DNA of 64,000 nt from Larkinella knui (GTDB lineage: Bacteria; Bacteroidota; Bacteroidia; Cytophagales; Spirosomataceae). This document shows positions 8,677 to 18,329 of this stretch, one piece after another (position 1 is the first letter of the stretch; each line of letters begins with the position of its first letter). Location of the stretch: the NCBI RefSeq assembly GCF_003858645.1, contig NZ_RQJP01000008.1:1-64000 (forward strand), read 5' to 3'. The position numbers were made by a program, and so were the translations under genes. The notes beneath the pieces were generated by a model. The model did not search any database, had not been told where the DNA came from, and saw nothing but the letters and a program-made list of their open reading frames with translations.

Positions 8677-10692
8677 TCATTTTAGTTGATACGACTGAAT
8701 CATGACCTCGATGGAGGGATCGAAACCGGCTTGCCAGCGGACTTTTTGGTGAAAGGTAATGTGTTTCAGCCGCTTATGGCTGACCTGCTGCGTGGACAGA
8801 AACTCCCGGGCATCCGCCAGGTTATCAACTCTGGCATTGACAAGCATTCCTTTCTCCAGCAAGGCCGGCACCACCCGATAGCTCACCGACGTGTTATTTT
8901 CGGCCTCTAGCGTCATCGAAAGCTGGGGTGGCTGAAAAAACACATGCAGCAGTTTTCCATAAACCGTATAGGTGGTTTTCACATACAGGACGTGCAACAG
9001 GGAATCGGGGCCCGGCAGGGCTAGCTTCTCTCCCAGCCGAACCTGAACGGTTGCCTGCTTAACGAGTTGTAAGGATTTTGTGTCGCGGTTCTTTTTCAGA
9101 AAAAGCTGACGGGACGTTTGGTCAGCAACGCGATACCGTTGCAAAACCGCCAGCAAGGTCTGGGTTTCATCCGCCAGCGGGTACTTTCCATCAATCGATT
9201 CGTACTTGTAAAGAATCCAGTCGGGGGCGGTTTTTGACATGTATTTTTCCCGGTTTTTGCGGTCCAGGTAGCCGTTATACGATTGATACGACTGCAGAGT
9301 TGGACGGGGATTATAATTCAATCGATTTAAATAGATGTCCGAAATCCCATTGGGAATCACATCCACGGTCTGCTGACCGATCTTTTGCCGGATCGAAGCC
9401 CGAATGGTTGGCTGCGGATCAGGGTAGGTTTCCGTAGCCGCCATTTGAAAATAATGCGCCACCAATTGTAATTGCCGGGAGAAGAGCGCGGCATAATTGA
9501 CGGGTATTTTCCCAAAGATGGGTGCATAAAAAAGGAGGTAGAAACAGCAGTTTAGAAGGAGATAAACAAAGAACGTTTTTCGAAGCCATTCTTCCTGAAC
9601 ACAGATCACGACGAGCAACAGCAACAGACTGGATTGTTTGACAAAGGCGGTCAAATGCCCCTCATCGGCTCTGGTAAAGGCATATTTAAGCAAAACAAAC
9701 GAAAGGAGTAACAGCCAGAAAAGGACAAAAATGGTCCTGAATTTCTCTTTTCCAGGTTTAGGCGGCAACGCAAGCTGTTTTATCAGATATATTACCGCAG
9801 TCAGGAACTGCAAAAGATAGGAGCCGTAGGAAAGCAGCACCAGGCGCATCCTGTTTTCGGGATAAATAGCCTGCGATTCATTGTACCCATCGATCACATA
9901 GAAACTGGAAATAGTATACCGGATCAAATCGGTATGCAACCAGGTGGCCCCCAAAACCAGCAACAGACCCAACAGACCCAGAATCGCTGCGGATTGGCGC
10001 GGGTTCAGCCCTTTGCTCAGATACAGGTAACTCACCAGAGAAATCATGAAACCAATGGCGATGAGACCAAAATTTACTTTCATGAAAAAATTGATCGCAC
10101 ACACAACTGCCAGATAACAGAGCAAACCGAGGTTGGGCGAAGGCTGATAGATCGACCGGATGCCCCAATAGATCACGATGTAAAACCAGGTAAAATGGAT
10201 CCATTCGCCCCACATGCTGTTGACAATGGCCCAGATCAGAAAGAACACGACCAAATGCCATCCCTTGAGCGGGTTGGGGAGGAAACTGTATAGCAGACAG
10301 GCCACATTGAGAGCAAAGAACGTGTCGACCAGCAAAAGCTCAACCGGATTCGTGACAATCACATAGCGCTGCAGCCACCGCCCCAGGGGACCATACGTAA
10401 AGATGATGTCCTGCCCCCAGGTGAGGTTTTTCTGATGGATCAGTTCCAGGGCAATCCGCCAGGAATTATCGATGCCGGCGGTCGGAATATGAACAAAATC
10501 AAGGTAAGGAAAGGTCAATAATAAAAGCAGCGCCACAAAGCTATACTTGGGAGCCGGGCTCTCGATCCGGGCGTTAATGAGCCTGCCGAGCGGGTTGGAC
10601 AACGGACGGTGGTAAACAGGAGACGATAACATGTTGAAGGGAGGTGATGGTGGAATTATGGATAGAGAATATGGCAGCGGGCGATCAAGCAT
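8677..10692 (-). CDS. Polytopic membrane protein of unknown function
   Basis: 671 aa. At least ten hydrophobic segments fill residues about 50-410 (for example FVALLLLLTFPYLDFV and AAILGLLGLLLVLGATWL), followed by a soluble C-terminal domain of about 260 aa. After the first helix comes GIDNSWRIALELIHQKNLTW and then DIIFTYGPLG. The conserved-looking acidic, Trp and FTYGPLG pattern in the first extracytoplasmic loop is reminiscent of GT-C-fold glycosyltransferases, but I cannot name the family. An in-frame ATG at 10632 would remove a proline-rich leader; 10692 is 9 bp after the preceding stop, suggesting translational coupling. The gene forms a two-gene unit with the upstream Asp-box protein. 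A role in cell-surface glycan synthesis is possible, not shown. Confidence 0.6.
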   Translation of the reverse strand: MLDRPLPYSLSIIPPSPPFNMLSSPVYHRPLSNPLGRLINARIESPAPKYSFVALLLLLTFPYLDFVHIPTAGIDNSWRIALELIHQKNLTWGQDIIFTYGPLGRWLQRYVIVTNPVELLLVDTFFALNVACLLYSFLPNPLKGWHLVVFFLIWAIVNSMWGEWIHFTWFYIVIYWGIRSIYQPSPNLGLLCYLAVVCAINFFMKVNFGLIAIGFMISLVSYLYLSKGLNPRQSAAILGLLGLLLVLGATWLHTDLIRYTISSFYVIDGYNESQAIYPENRMRLVLLSYGSYLLQFLTAVIYLIKQLALPPKPGKEKFRTIFVLFWLLLLSFVLLKYAFTRADEGHLTAFVKQSSLLLLLVVICVQEEWLRKTFFVYLLLNCCFYLLFYAPIFGKIPVNYAALFSRQLQLVAHYFQMAATETYPDPQPTIRASIRQKIGQQTVDVIPNGISDIYLNRLNYNPRPTLQSYQSYNGYLDRKNREKYMSKTAPDWILYKYESIDGKYPLADETQTLLAVLQRYRVADQTSRQLFLKKNRDTKSLQLVKQATVQVRLGEKLALPGPDSLLHVLYVKTTYTVYGKLLHVFFQPPQLSMTLEAENNTSVSYRVVPALLEKGMLVNARVDNLADAREFLSTQQVSHKRLKHITFHQKVRWQAGFDPSIEVMIQSYQLK

Positions 10693-10701
10693 CGATGGTC
10701 T

Positions 10702-12096
10702 TTAACACGGCGCGTTCCGGCCGGTGCGTTCTAATTTGTAAACCCGGTGCCGGTGCTGGGCTTCGTTGCCCCCGAACTCCGTTACGGAAATGAAGAGCGC
10801 ATCGGACCGATCGCGGGAGGAGTTAACCAATCGAACTTCATTTTTGGTACCGTCGAAATCCAGCACGCGGGTCCAGGTCTTTTCGGCATCTTTGGTACAC
10901 ATGATCAAGCTCCTGGCGTTGTCGGAAAGGCAACTGTACGAAGCGGCCCAGATCTCGGTTCCGGCAGGGGAATGCCGGGTTACCATGTTCATGACGGGGC
11001 TACGCCGGTAGGGGTCGGGCAACACCTGCTTCTCAAATCGCCTGGCATCGGTTGTTTTGACAATAAAATTAGTTCCGCCTAAATAATCACTCCCGAATAA
11101 AACGCCCGTTGCCGTTTCGGCCATGGAGGTGTAACCGCCCGTCTGGTGATGGTATTTGGTCAGTAAGCGCCAGCCATTTTCCGGCTGATCAGGCTCCGGC
11201 TGGGCCAAAGCCGCATTCATCCACAACTGCTTTTTATTGTCCCCATCGGTTAGCAGAACGGAATTGAGAAGCGCGCAATATTTCACCAGATGGACGTGTT
11301 TATTGACCCCCTGCCGGATCAGAAAATCGGAGCTTTCCCACGCATTACCGCCATCGGTCGAGGAATATAAAAAAGCCAGGTTCTGCCAGGTCCGCCCCTG
11401 CCATATGGAACCGTATTCGCCAATCATCAGTGAACCGTCGGGCAGTTCGGTCATGCCGTTATTGAACAGGAAATAACTGATGGTGGAGGAAAGCTGTAAA
11501 ACCGGTTTGAAGCTGGCACCCCGGTCATCGCTCTTGTAAACCATTCCGCTGGAACAGACGAACAGGACGTTTTGCCGACTGATAAAAAGCGAGGTAATGG
11601 GATGCGGAAACTCATACACAAGAACCGCCGACTGGCTCTCGTCATCACTGCCATACAGCGCGTTCAGGTGCGAATACCGGCATCCCAACCAGAAACCGTC
11701 CGTGGTCTGAAGACAATATTTCCAGTCGATGGCTACCGCCCGGAAACACAGGCCGTTTTCCGTTAAAAAGGGACTGGAAATCAGATCGCCGGTCGAACTC
11801 GTACACTCGTTTGTGATCGACAGACAAGCGTGGTCGGTAAATTTGATATACCGATTGCTAACCTGGTAGACATAAAGCCGATGGCTGATTTCCCACAAAA
11901 TAAAAGAAGCCAGTTCCCTGAGTTTGCCGACCCGGTGAATGTCGAGCAGAAACCGCCACATATGCCTGATCACATCGGGACCGGGGGCTCTGAGCAGTGC
12001 GAAATATTTAGAAGACACATCCATACACGAGTTGATTGATTTGATTCGTACGTTGCCGACGGTTGGAATTGACGCAACCGTCCGCTCCCCATCCAA
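10702..12096 (-). CDS. Asp-box (BNR) repeat protein, sialidase-like propeller
   Basis: 464 aa without a clear signal peptide. At least four Asp-box motifs (SxDxGxxW type) are visible: SDDRGASFKPV, STDGGNAWESS, TTDARRFEKQV and TKDAEKTWTRV. They mark a sialidase-like or photosystem-stability-factor-like propeller. The N-terminal 100 residues are helical and lack the motif. The Arg triad and Tyr/Glu pair of true sialidases are not evident, so enzymatic activity should not be assumed. It ends 9 bp before the membrane protein gene at 10692, so the two are probably co-transcribed. An alternative start lies at 12024 (MDVSSKYF). Being apparently cytoplasmic is unusual for such a propeller and may point to a start-site error or a bundled biosynthetic role. 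Confidence 0.65.
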   Translation of the reverse strand: MDGERTVASIPTVGNVRIKSINSCMDVSSKYFALLRAPGPDVIRHMWRFLLDIHRVGKLRELASFILWEISHRLYVYQVSNRYIKFTDHACLSITNECTSSTGDLISSPFLTENGLCFRAVAIDWKYCLQTTDGFWLGCRYSHLNALYGSDDESQSAVLVYEFPHPITSLFISRQNVLFVCSSGMVYKSDDRGASFKPVLQLSSTISYFLFNNGMTELPDGSLMIGEYGSIWQGRTWQNLAFLYSSTDGGNAWESSDFLIRQGVNKHVHLVKYCALLNSVLLTDGDNKKQLWMNAALAQPEPDQPENGWRLLTKYHHQTGGYTSMAETATGVLFGSDYLGGTNFIVKTTDARRFEKQVLPDPYRRSPVMNMVTRHSPAGTEIWAASYSCLSDNARSLIMCTKDAEKTWTRVLDFDGTKNEVRLVNSSRDRSDALFISVTEFGGNEAQHRHRVYKLERTGRNAPC

Positions 12097-12162
12097 TCCG
12101 GAACGGGCCGTTGCGCATTTAACAGGATTTAACTTACTGAAAATCAGCTACAGGCAGGAGGT

Positions 12163-13071
12163 TCAATAGGTCTCGTAGGCGTAGGTCAACGTTTCCTGAG
12201 GGCTGTTGGGCTCCGTTTTGATGCGGGTCGCTGGCAAATCCCCGACGTAGGTATACGCATAGGTGATGGTCCGGTTGGAGGCCACGGACGTCAGCACGTT
12301 GTTCCGGCTCAAATTGAACACATTGTCAATTCCGCCGTAATAGGTGTAATAATCCAGATTGCCCGAATGGGGATTGGAAAAACCGTTTACAAACGGCGAC
12401 GGGATAATGTAGACCCCATAGAACGGGTTTGTTTTTGTATCAAAAGTAAAGTCGGTCGTGATCGTATTCGTTGATGGGACATTGCGGGTTAACGTCCGGG
12501 TTGAAACAAGTTCCGTCAGGTTTTTCCCGGTGAAGGTGTAAACACTATAATCCGTGTACGAAACGCCACCCGTGGCAAAGGATTTATGACTACTGGCTAG
12601 CTGATTAAGCGGGCTGTATTGAAGCGTCACGGCCCAGACATTATCCCCATCGCCTAAATTGTTGGCGTAGTCCAGTTTGGACAGCTGCCCGGCACCGTTA
12701 TACGTATACGTATAGATTTCGTAAAGCCCCGGCGTGGTTGCCCGTCGGATATCCCGGCGCATCTGGGTAAGCCGGTTTTGGCCATCATACGTATAGACGC
12801 TGGTTTCAGCCGGGGCAACCGTGCTGTCGGGCAACGCATACGTCAGAATCGAATGCAACCGTCCCTGCGCGTCGTAACTGAATTCACTGGTATTTTTGAC
12901 CGGAATGGCCCGGCTAGTCACCTCTGTCAACTCCTGGGTGATGGATTTAACCCGTAAATGTTCTTGCGTTGAACCCGGTGTAACCGCCGGGATACGATGG
13001 TCGTCGCAGCTGATGGAAGCAACTGTAACCAGTAGGCCAAGTAATCCTCGAAGTAAAGGAGATGTTTTCAT
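12163..13071 (-). CDS. YD/RHS-like repeat lipoprotein, function unknown
   Basis: 302 aa. Lipobox ASISC with Cys22. The mature protein carries short repeats typical of YD (RHS-type) or DUF4595-like proteins: FSYDAQGRLHSI, YTYDGQNRLTQM, YTYNGAGQLSKL and a final TYAYTYVG segment. Such repeats form a beta-helical or wrapping sheet. The protein is far too short to be a toxin-delivery RHS shell and has no C-terminal toxin domain. It is widespread in Bacteroidetes as a surface lipoprotein of unknown role. It is about 70 bp upstream of the Asp-box gene on the same strand, so possibly in the same transcript. Confidence 0.7.
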   Translation of the reverse strand: MKTSPLLRGLLGLLVTVASISCDDHRIPAVTPGSTQEHLRVKSITQELTEVTSRAIPVKNTSEFSYDAQGRLHSILTYALPDSTVAPAETSVYTYDGQNRLTQMRRDIRRATTPGLYEIYTYTYNGAGQLSKLDYANNLGDGDNVWAVTLQYSPLNQLASSHKSFATGGVSYTDYSVYTFTGKNLTELVSTRTLTRNVPSTNTITTDFTFDTKTNPFYGVYIIPSPFVNGFSNPHSGNLDYYTYYGGIDNVFNLSRNNVLTSVASNRTITYAYTYVGDLPATRIKTEPNSPQETLTYAYETY

Positions 13072-13587
13072 ACATTTTGTTCCGTTAAAGTTAGGTGTGT
13101 CGTGTAAAAGAGCGCTTGGGTTGATCCTATCCGGGCGGGCGCCCTGATCAACGGGAAATAGGCCGATGATTCCTCCATGGAATAATGAGTTTATTTGTTG
13201 TTTACACTTCCGAATCTGGAATGACGCCCAACGATCCGTAACGACTGTTACCGAATTCCAGACAGTTTTTCAGTCGATTCCGGATGTATATCGGAATCGA
13301 CTGAAAAAGGTGAATGAAATCGGTTTTTTTTTCGGTTGAGTTTTACGGATTGGCAGATCACTTTTCAGGCCGTAGCCGGGCAATCTGTTGATTACGGTCT
13401 GCGGTTTCGCGATGGCGGCACAGCCCCGAATCGTACGGCGGGTATTAAAAAAATGGTGTGGATAGTATTTAGCACACAGTGGTAACAGTACAAAGGTGCC
13501 GTTTTGCACCCTAAAACGCTGTCAGATTGGGGGCAGATATCGTCAAATTGGGGGCATTTCACCCCCGGAAGCCGGAAAAAGCCCGAA
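13072..13587. other. Intergenic region downstream of the hybrid sensor gene
   Basis: About 515 bp between the 3' end of the hybrid sensor gene and the start of the YD-repeat lipoprotein gene. It contains one very strong hairpin (13266-13308) and otherwise only stop-rich sequence. GATTGGGGGCAGATAT and AATTGGGGGCATTTCA at 13526-13561 form an imperfect direct repeat. Confidence 0.6.
13266..13308 (-). terminator. 17-bp perfect stem-loop, probable bidirectional terminator
   Basis: TTTTTCAGTCGATTCCG pairs perfectly with CGGAATCGACTGAAAAA around a 9-nt loop. A/T flanks on both sides suit termination in either direction. It lies about 280 bp after the hybrid sensor stop codon. Confidence 0.75.
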
Positions 13588-16500
13588 TCAGGAATTTTTC
13601 TGGCGGCCGGCGATGAACTCGGTAGGCGTTTGCTGGTAAATCTCTTTAAAAACCAGCGTGAAGTGAGAGGGTGTATTGAAACCGACCAGGTCGGCCGTCT
13701 CGGCCACATTATGACCCGCCCGCAGCAAATCGGCAGCTTTTCGAATTCGATACTGCCGGATCAGCTCAGCCGGTGCCAGTTGAATCAGACTCTGGACTTT
13801 GCGATACAGCGTCTTGCGGTTCATGGTAAGTTGGTCGGCCAGCCAGTCGACACTGATCGTGGAATCATCCAGGTGCTGATCCAGCAGGGCATAAATCCGG
13901 ACCAGAAACGGATCGGTATTTTCTGCCGGGCCGGGAGCCGGTAGACCGGCGGTTGAATCCACCGCACCCTCAGATCGTCCGGGCAGGCTAAACTGCTGGC
14001 GGTAATAGTCGGCTAGTTTCTGCTGCCGGATCATCAGGTTTTGAAGCCGCAGGTGCAGTTCGGCCCGGCTAAAGGGCTTGGACAGGTACTCATCGGCTCC
14101 GTGTTGTAATCCTTCTATCCGGCTGGGCTGGGCGGCTTTGGCCGTCAGCATCACCACGGCGATATGATCGGTATGCGCATGGTTTTTGATGAGCCGGGTT
14201 AGTTCGTGGCCATCCAGGCGGGGCATCATCACATCCGTCAGGACAATATCGGGCAGTTCAGCCTGCGTAATTTCCCAGCCCTGCAGGCCGTCGACGGCCT
14301 GCAGAATGTGGTACGAAGAGGCCAGTTCTCCCACCAGAAACTCCCGCAACTCGTCATTATCTTCCACGATCAGAAGCCGGGGAAGTGCCTCCTGAGCCGC
14401 ATTTAATAAGGAAGCCGGTTCTGGTGAAACCACTGGGCCAGCGGCCGGTTGTTGAAACCTGGCCGGGCTAATGCGGGGCAGGTCAACGGCCTTCGACACG
14501 GGCCCGACGGGCAGCGTCCAGCGGAAGGTAGTGCCCACTCCCACCTGGCTCTCTACCGAGATGCGGCCGCCCAGTAACTGAATCAATTCGTGGACCAACG
14601 CCAGCCCAAGGCCCGTTCCTTCGTGGGCGCGGGTGGTGGAAGTGTCGGCCTGGTAGAACCGGTCGAAAATATACGGGAGCTGTTCCGGTGCGATACCGAT
14701 GCCGGAATCGACCAGTTGAAATTCAACCGCCGTCATTTCCTCCGCGGTTCCAACAGGTACCAGGGTCAGCGTTACGCGTCCGCCCGCTTCGGTAAATTTG
14801 AGGGCATTCGCGAGGAGGTTCGTGAGAATTTTTTCCCATTTATCGGCGTCGAACACGTGCTCGCTGGCCGGGAAACGGTCCAGGTTACACGTCAGAACAA
14901 TGCCTTTCTGTTCAGCCGCCCGCTGGAATACCGCTACGATCTGGTGAATAAAGTCGGCCACCTCGCCCTGCATGGGAGAAACCGCCATGTAATGCCCTTC
15001 CAGTTTGGAAAGATCGAGCAATTGATTGATCAATCGGAGGAGTTGTTCGGCGTTCCGGTGAACCAGCGTTAGCATCGGACCGTCGAAACGCCCTTGCTGG
15101 AGCATTTTCTCCACCGGCGCAATAATCAGCGACAGGGGTGTACGAAACTCGTGGGTAATGTTGGAAAAAAACCGCGTCTTCAGTTCATCGACGGCTTTCA
15201 GTTGTTCGGCCTGCCGGCGGTTCAGTTCAAGTTCCTGGCGTTGCCGGATTCGGTTGGTCGAAAACCGGATGTAGCCCCAGATGGCCCCAACCGCGATCAG
15301 TCCGTACAAGGCGTAGGCCCACCAGGTGGCCCACCACGGCGGCTGGACAATAAGCTGGATGGAAGCTATGTTTTGGGTCCAGAATCCATTGCTGTTGGCG
15401 GCTTTTACCCGGAACGTATAGCTGCCGGGTGGCAGGCTGGTGAAGTTGACCACCGTTCGATTGCCGTTCGGAACCCAGTCTTTATTCACCCCAACGAGCT
15501 GGTAGGCATACTGGTTTTTTGCGGGTTGCTCGTAGGCTAAAGCCGCAAAGCCAATCGACACCAGGTTCTCATCGTGCTTCAGTCGAATAACGCTCCCGGT
15601 GATCGCCCGGGGCTTATCCATGACCGTCAGAGTGGTGATATATACCGGAAAAGGGCGCGTATCGTCGAGAATCTGGTCGGGATTGAACTGAACAATGCCA
15701 TTTTCACTGCCGAAAATGAGCTGATTCGTGTGCCGAAAGACGGTATTCTGCTTAAAATTATTACTGGGTAACCCATCCGAAACCTGGTAGACGCGCACGG
15801 CTTTGGTGCGCGGATTGACCCTGCAAAGGCCCTCGTTGGTGCTCAGCCAGAGATGCCCCGACGCATCACCGGTAATCCCGACGATTGCGTTGCCCGGGAT
15901 TCCGTCCTGGTGGGTTATCGCCGTGAACAGGCCCGTTCCGGGGTCAAACCGGTTTAAGCCGCCCAGGTACGTACCAATCCAGATCACCCCGTCCTTGTCT
16001 TCGTAGATGGTTCGAACGTCGTTACTGCTCAGGTGGCCTTTGGGTCCGGCCGAATAGCGGGTTATTCGTCCCGTTTCAGGATTCAGCCGGCAGAGCCCCA
16101 ACCGGTGGATCAGGATCCAAACCTCGCCGGTGCGGCTCACCAGTAGCCCATACACGTACTTGTCGGGAATTCCATCCGGCTTCCCTGGTTGATACCGGTA
16201 ATAGGTGTATCGGTGAGTCCGGATGTTGAAGGAAGCAAAACCGCCATCTCCCCCAACCCAGATGTCGCCCTGCGGTTTCCGATCTTTCTGGCGGGCCGCA
16301 ATATACTGCGCCGGTACGTTCGATGGATATCCGGTAAACTGGCCGGATGCCTGATCGTAGTGGTATAAGCCATCATACGACCCGAGCCAGATGCCATCCC
16401 GGCCGTCGGGTAAAAAAGACATCACCTCGTTGAAGTGCTCTCCCGTAGCTCCCAGGCTTTCGGGCGGTATCCGGTCGAGCCGTTTTTGATCGGCGGATAG

Positions 16501-17676
16501 TCGGTACAGATACGGTGAATTGTTGAACCAAAGCTGACCATGATCATCCTTAATGACGGCAAATACCCGGTTTTCGGGCATACTGGCCCCGCGCTCATTG
16601 GGCTTCACCTGGTAGGTGGTAAAGGGTTTGGTATTCACGGCCTGCCGGTCGATCCCGTTATCGGTTCCTACCCAGAGCATCCCCGACCGGTCGTGATAAA
16701 CCACCTGTACTCCGCTGCTACTCAGTCCTTTGTAGCGGTTTGGATCGGACTGGTAGGTATAAACCTGATCACTCACCGGATCAATGCCCTGTAATCCGTT
16801 GGTGGTGCCCAGCCACACTATTCCCGTAGAATCCCGGTGGATGGTATTTCGCCACACATAGGGATTAAGCTGTCCGCGTGGGTTATAGGGGATTAGCTTC
16901 CACGGCTGGTGGCGCAGATCAAGCTTGAACAGGCTGTAGCCGGCCGTTGCGGTCCCCAGCCAGAGCACATCGTTCTGATCGAGGTAAAAAGATTGAAAAG
17001 ATGGCTGGGGGCCTTTCATCCCCTGAACGGCTACCAGCGTAAAGTGGCCGGTTGAACGGTTGAAGAGGTACAGTCCCTGGTGGGTAGCGACCCAGAACCG
17101 GCGCTGCCGGTCTTCAAAAGCGGTTATAACCGGCACGTCGGCAACGGGTGACGGATAGAGGGTGAAGTGATGCCTGGCCGGGTCATAGCGCGCCAGACCC
17201 GCATACGTACTGATCCATACGATGTGCTGCTGGTCTTCAAAAATGGAATGCTGGTTATTCCACCGGTTGGCCTGAACGGCCTGAATGGGATGCGGAGTAA
17301 CCAGCCCCGTCTTTCGGTTAATTTCGTGCAACCCACCCCCTTTCGTTATCGCCCATATCCGGGTCGAGTCGCCCTCGCACAGACCCATGATGAAGCCATT
17401 TTGAAAACTACGGGTTGGCTGGCTGGCATTGTGTTTAAACACGACGAAGGAAGCGCCATCGTATTTATTCACCCCATCCCCCGTTCCAAACCACATAAAA
17501 CCGTCCCGATCCTGAAGAATAGCCGTGATGTAATCATTGGACAACCCATCTTCCACCGAAAGGTGCTCAAATTGATTGGCAATGGGATATTTTTCGGGAT
17601 TGTTCGGGGTCTGATTCGACTGCGCGTGTGCCTGCAATAGCGTTATTATCAGCAGTAGGAGCCAGTAGGAGCGCAT
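13588..17676 (-). CDS. Hybrid two-component system (HTCS) glycan sensor and AraC-type regulator
   Basis: Start at 17676 (MRSYWLLLLIITLLQAHAQ) gives a proper signal peptide; an in-frame ATG nine codons upstream (17703) is less convincing. Residue numbers below count from 17703. Residues about 40-700 are Reg_prop propeller blades (GLSNDYITAILQDRDGFMWFGT, split repeats ending W.GT), followed by a Y_Y_Y domain and a membrane helix near 787-812. Then come a histidine kinase with His851 in ITHEFRTPLS, an N-box (NLLANALKF) and GTGLGLALV, a receiver domain with phospho-acceptor Asp1157 (LTDVMM) and KPF, and a C-terminal AraC HTH ending near TPTEF. All catalytic residues are present. HTCS proteins bind glycan fragments in the periplasm and activate an adjacent polysaccharide utilisation locus; here the target is the divergent SusC/SusD/GH16 operon. 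Confidence 0.95.
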   Translation of the reverse strand: MRSYWLLLLIITLLQAHAQSNQTPNNPEKYPIANQFEHLSVEDGLSNDYITAILQDRDGFMWFGTGDGVNKYDGASFVVFKHNASQPTRSFQNGFIMGLCEGDSTRIWAITKGGGLHEINRKTGLVTPHPIQAVQANRWNNQHSIFEDQQHIVWISTYAGLARYDPARHHFTLYPSPVADVPVITAFEDRQRRFWVATHQGLYLFNRSTGHFTLVAVQGMKGPQPSFQSFYLDQNDVLWLGTATAGYSLFKLDLRHQPWKLIPYNPRGQLNPYVWRNTIHRDSTGIVWLGTTNGLQGIDPVSDQVYTYQSDPNRYKGLSSSGVQVVYHDRSGMLWVGTDNGIDRQAVNTKPFTTYQVKPNERGASMPENRVFAVIKDDHGQLWFNNSPYLYRLSADQKRLDRIPPESLGATGEHFNEVMSFLPDGRDGIWLGSYDGLYHYDQASGQFTGYPSNVPAQYIAARQKDRKPQGDIWVGGDGGFASFNIRTHRYTYYRYQPGKPDGIPDKYVYGLLVSRTGEVWILIHRLGLCRLNPETGRITRYSAGPKGHLSSNDVRTIYEDKDGVIWIGTYLGGLNRFDPGTGLFTAITHQDGIPGNAIVGITGDASGHLWLSTNEGLCRVNPRTKAVRVYQVSDGLPSNNFKQNTVFRHTNQLIFGSENGIVQFNPDQILDDTRPFPVYITTLTVMDKPRAITGSVIRLKHDENLVSIGFAALAYEQPAKNQYAYQLVGVNKDWVPNGNRTVVNFTSLPPGSYTFRVKAANSNGFWTQNIASIQLIVQPPWWATWWAYALYGLIAVGAIWGYIRFSTNRIRQRQELELNRRQAEQLKAVDELKTRFFSNITHEFRTPLSLIIAPVEKMLQQGRFDGPMLTLVHRNAEQLLRLINQLLDLSKLEGHYMAVSPMQGEVADFIHQIVAVFQRAAEQKGIVLTCNLDRFPASEHVFDADKWEKILTNLLANALKFTEAGGRVTLTLVPVGTAEEMTAVEFQLVDSGIGIAPEQLPYIFDRFYQADTSTTRAHEGTGLGLALVHELIQLLGGRISVESQVGVGTTFRWTLPVGPVSKAVDLPRISPARFQQPAAGPVVSPEPASLLNAAQEALPRLLIVEDNDELREFLVGELASSYHILQAVDGLQGWEITQAELPDIVLTDVMMPRLDGHELTRLIKNHAHTDHIAVVMLTAKAAQPSRIEGLQHGADEYLSKPFSRAELHLRLQNLMIRQQKLADYYRQQFSLPGRSEGAVDSTAGLPAPGPAENTDPFLVRIYALLDQHLDDSTISVDWLADQLTMNRKTLYRKVQSLIQLAPAELIRQYRIRKAADLLRAGHNVAETADLVGFNTPSHFTLVFKEIYQQTPTEFIAGRQKNS

Positions 17677-18329
17677 GATACAGAGAGTCGACAGCTTTGG
17701 CATTGATTAATGCTACGCATATAGAATACAATAATAGTACATATAAAACAAAATTTATGGATTATGTCAGGCGGGACTTTGCCGGTACACGGGCGTAGCG
17801 TACGGATCGAGCCTGCGCTTTCGTAAAAATGGCGTGGTATTCCGCTTCGCTCCGGGCAAAAATACCACGGTGTCATGACGCAGACCCGCGACCCGCGATG
17901 GTCATCGAACGGGTCTTCAAGCGGGTTCGAAACGGTTGAGCGATCGGAAGGCAGCGAATTGTTTTTATAGCTAACTATTTGCTGATCAATGAAGGTTGAA
18001 ATCGAAATCCGCAAATTAAACAACATATTCTGCAAATTCTTTATCATAAAAATGCCTTACAATCACCGTATTTTGCTGGTATACGGTATAATCCTAAAGT
18101 AATTCAGGATTCTGTATCGATTCCGAAACCTTGAATCCTATCCCCATGAACTGCCGCCAGCTTCCCCATCCGAGCCGCATTGCCGCAACCATCCTGCGCA
18201 CGTCCTCTACCGGCATTCCAGCACCGGTATCTGCCTCCGCATTCGGCAAAAAACCGCACCCCATCGCTTCCGGATCAAGCCGCAGTGAACGAATGACCCT
18301 GTACCCTGAAACCAATAAACCCATCCCAT
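17677..18329. other. Divergent control region of polysaccharide utilisation locus 1
   Basis: About 650 bp separate the HTCS and SusC-1 start codons. It must hold both promoters and the HTCS binding site. The visible structure is a 9-bp stem, CGTGGTATT/AATACCACG (17833-17869). The stretch from 18120 to 18330 is GC-rich and has open frames on both strands that overlap each other and the SusC start; they look spurious. A long 5' leader for SusC-1 is possible. Confidence 0.55.
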
